A stretch of DNA of 64,000 nt from Albugo candida (lineage: Eukaryota > Oomycota > Peronosporomycetes > Albuginales): contig JBDOQK010000049.1 in assembly GCA_040437565.1 (NCBI GenBank), forward strand, positions 210,813 through 274,812, written 5' to 3'. Shown piece by piece: positions 62,736-64,000 of the stretch. The notes beneath the pieces were generated by a model. The model was given only the letters and a program-made list of their open reading frames with translations, did no database searches and was not told the DNA's origin. The number at the start of each line of letters is the position of its first letter. The stretch's first letter is position 1. Both the position numbers and the translations under genes were made by a program.

Positions 62736-63220
62736 AATAGCGCGGAAAGATGCGATAAGAAATACATACTAATAGTGTAGAGAAGCGATATAGAGAATGT
62801 GGTATAGGCTTAGACTATCTTTTTGAGAACTAAGGACCTCCAAATATAGACAGTTTCCAATTTGACTACAACAACTTCAAAAGCCCATCATTACGTCAGT
62901 GGCGACATATGACGATTCATTGCACATTTCTTTGTATTGTGGATGATTTGAGCGTAAATGTAGTCTAGGCTGATCGAGAATGAGTAACGTGCCTATTTAC
63001 ATACACGATCGGCCGGAATTATAATTGAATATATCGATCATAAGCAATTGCGTTTTTATTTAGAACACTATGTTTCTACAAATTGATATACGATGAAAAG
63101 TGGTCATTATTTGAGCGTTTCATTCGTTTGTCCCAAAAGAGGACCTTAAGTGAAGATGTCTATATTAATACAATCCGACTAACTGACTTCTCTAGTTGCC
63201 TAGGATATCCTAAATAGCCT

Positions 63221-63670
63221 GTATAGTGCAAGTCATCCATAGCCTGTAAGGGTGTGATTATTGCCAAAGACGTATTGGCTAATGCCACAGACAAAACAGC
63301 TCTGATTGGGTATTTTGTATACACTAAGATTCAAGGAGCGTTTAGTATCCACTCACCTTCGTGATAGTATTGACTCAACCTCCTGATTCACTGGCTAAAA
63401 TCCACTCAACTAGATTATTATTCACTCACTTGTTACAACTAATACCAATCAACTCACTACCAATCAATTCACTCGAAAGAAAAAAAATCATGTTCTCAGC
63501 TTTCTAGACCAATCAGCCAATCTCTTCTTTCGCAAATACTCACAGAGGAAAAGTTAAGGTTGTTATTTTTGGTATTAAAAATAGCTTTTTTATAATTTCT
63601 AGGAAGTTGTGTTCCTAATCGCAGAATCTTTACGTCCTATATATAGGCCACTATTGGTAATATACATATA
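63221..63670. other. Spacer with short AT-rich repeats
   Basis: It contains one diverged AGCCAATCA/GTCTGTGGCAAT-type unit (63257-63330) and several CCAATCAACTCACT-like motifs. No gene was recognised. Confidence 0.35.
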
Positions 63671-63772
63671 CTGCACACTTGGGATGGTCGAGTGGAATAG
63701 ATAAGCGCATCTCCAAGGTCACAAAGACGCGAACATGGTTACACATTTCTTTCCGAAAGGTGACGTGTTTAT
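63671..63772 (+). repeat. tRNA-promoter-like short repeat, copy 1
   Basis: The sequence CTTGGGATGGTCGAGTGGAA contains TGGTCGAGTGG, which fits the RNA polymerase III A box of Ser/Leu tRNAs. About 45 bp further is GGTTACACATT, a poor B box. It is nearly repeated at 63908-64000. It could be a tRNA-derived SINE. It does not fold as a good tRNA by eye. Confidence 0.4.
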
Positions 63773-63907
63773 GGAAGCTTTCTCAGAGAACTTGAGACAG
63801 ATTGCAGAATTTCAGAATGTTCTTATGCAAGTGGTGAGCTGGGGTCAATACATGACATCTCATAACTCACGTTTCCTGGTCCCTAGTGAAAAAGGAAAGA
63901 CACGATG

Positions 63908-64000
63908 ACTGCAAACTTGGGATGGTCGAGTGGAATAGATTATCGGATCTCCAAGGTCACAAAGACGCGAACATGGTTACACATTTCTTTCCGAAAGGTG
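63908..64000 (+). repeat. tRNA-promoter-like short repeat, copy 2
   Basis: This copy has about 95% identity with 63671-63763 over 93 bp and runs off the window edge. The spacing between copies is 237 bp, so they may be a direct duplication or two insertions. Confidence 0.4.

Larger units (their letters stand above)
58960..63220 (-). repeat. Inverted segmental duplication, copy B, with AA17-like gene
   Basis: On the minus strand this matches copy A (22765-24792), read 63220 to 61055 and then 59175 to 58960. Between the two matching parts lies the AA17-like gene contig (59276-60954). Bases 61055-61182 repeat 60827-60954 as a contig overlap. Identity is highest next to the gaps and falls to about 85% further away. 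Confidence 0.75.

Overview
The window looks like nuclear DNA of an oomycete (an Albugo- or downy-mildew-like plant pathogen). It is AT-leaning. Its host genes have few, very short introns (about 43-80 nt, most with a CTAAY-like branch site close to a YAG acceptor) and sit close together. The repeats (MULE, LINE with a zf-RVT finger, Ty1/Copia and Ty3-like fossils) and a pair of secreted AA17-like lytic monooxygenase genes are typical of oomycetes. No species can be fixed from the sequence alone. No bacterial operons, rRNA, convincing tRNA or CRISPR were seen.

The assembly needs care. It is scaffolded with exactly 100-N gaps, and at most of them the sequence left of the gap is repeated right of it (from about 30 to 1294 bp). 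These are overlapping contig ends that were not merged, not biological tandem duplications. Removing one copy restores an uninterrupted reading frame in VPS35L, FANCI, RBM28/NOP4, the histidine acid phosphatase and the PPR gene.

Layout. 1-5.5 kb: a seven-exon VPS35L gene (Commander/retriever endosomal recycling complex), minus strand. 6.5-31 kb: a repeat-rich block with LINE fragments, a MULE transposase remnant holding a nested TIR element, a Ty1/Copia fossil, a decayed DDE-endonuclease transposon, an LTR fossil with a retropepsin-like part, dispersed repeats with a shared end, and copy A of an inverted segmental duplication (22.8-24.8 kb). 32.4-45.4 kb: a dense island of housekeeping genes: FANCI (crosslink repair), RBM28/NOP4 (60S biogenesis), ribosomal protein eL36, a possible small spliced gene, and a histidine acid phosphatase. 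45.4-55.7 kb: sparse sequence with AA17-like gene 1 (47.2-48.2 kb) and some unrecognised or decaying ORFs. 55.9-57.6 kb: a four-exon PPR-like gene. 58.9-63.2 kb: copy B of the segmental duplication, carrying AA17-like gene 2. 63.7-64 kb: two copies of a tRNA-promoter-like repeat.

The conserved genes serve general cell functions: endosomal sorting, DNA repair, ribosome assembly and RNA metabolism. The secreted copper-enzyme-like pair sits in repeat-rich, sparse surroundings. This is the familiar two-compartment pattern of oomycete genomes. The best lead is the AA17-like pair: long disordered C-terminal tails, one of them a 30-bp tandem repeat, and a gap in copy A placed exactly where copy B holds the gene.
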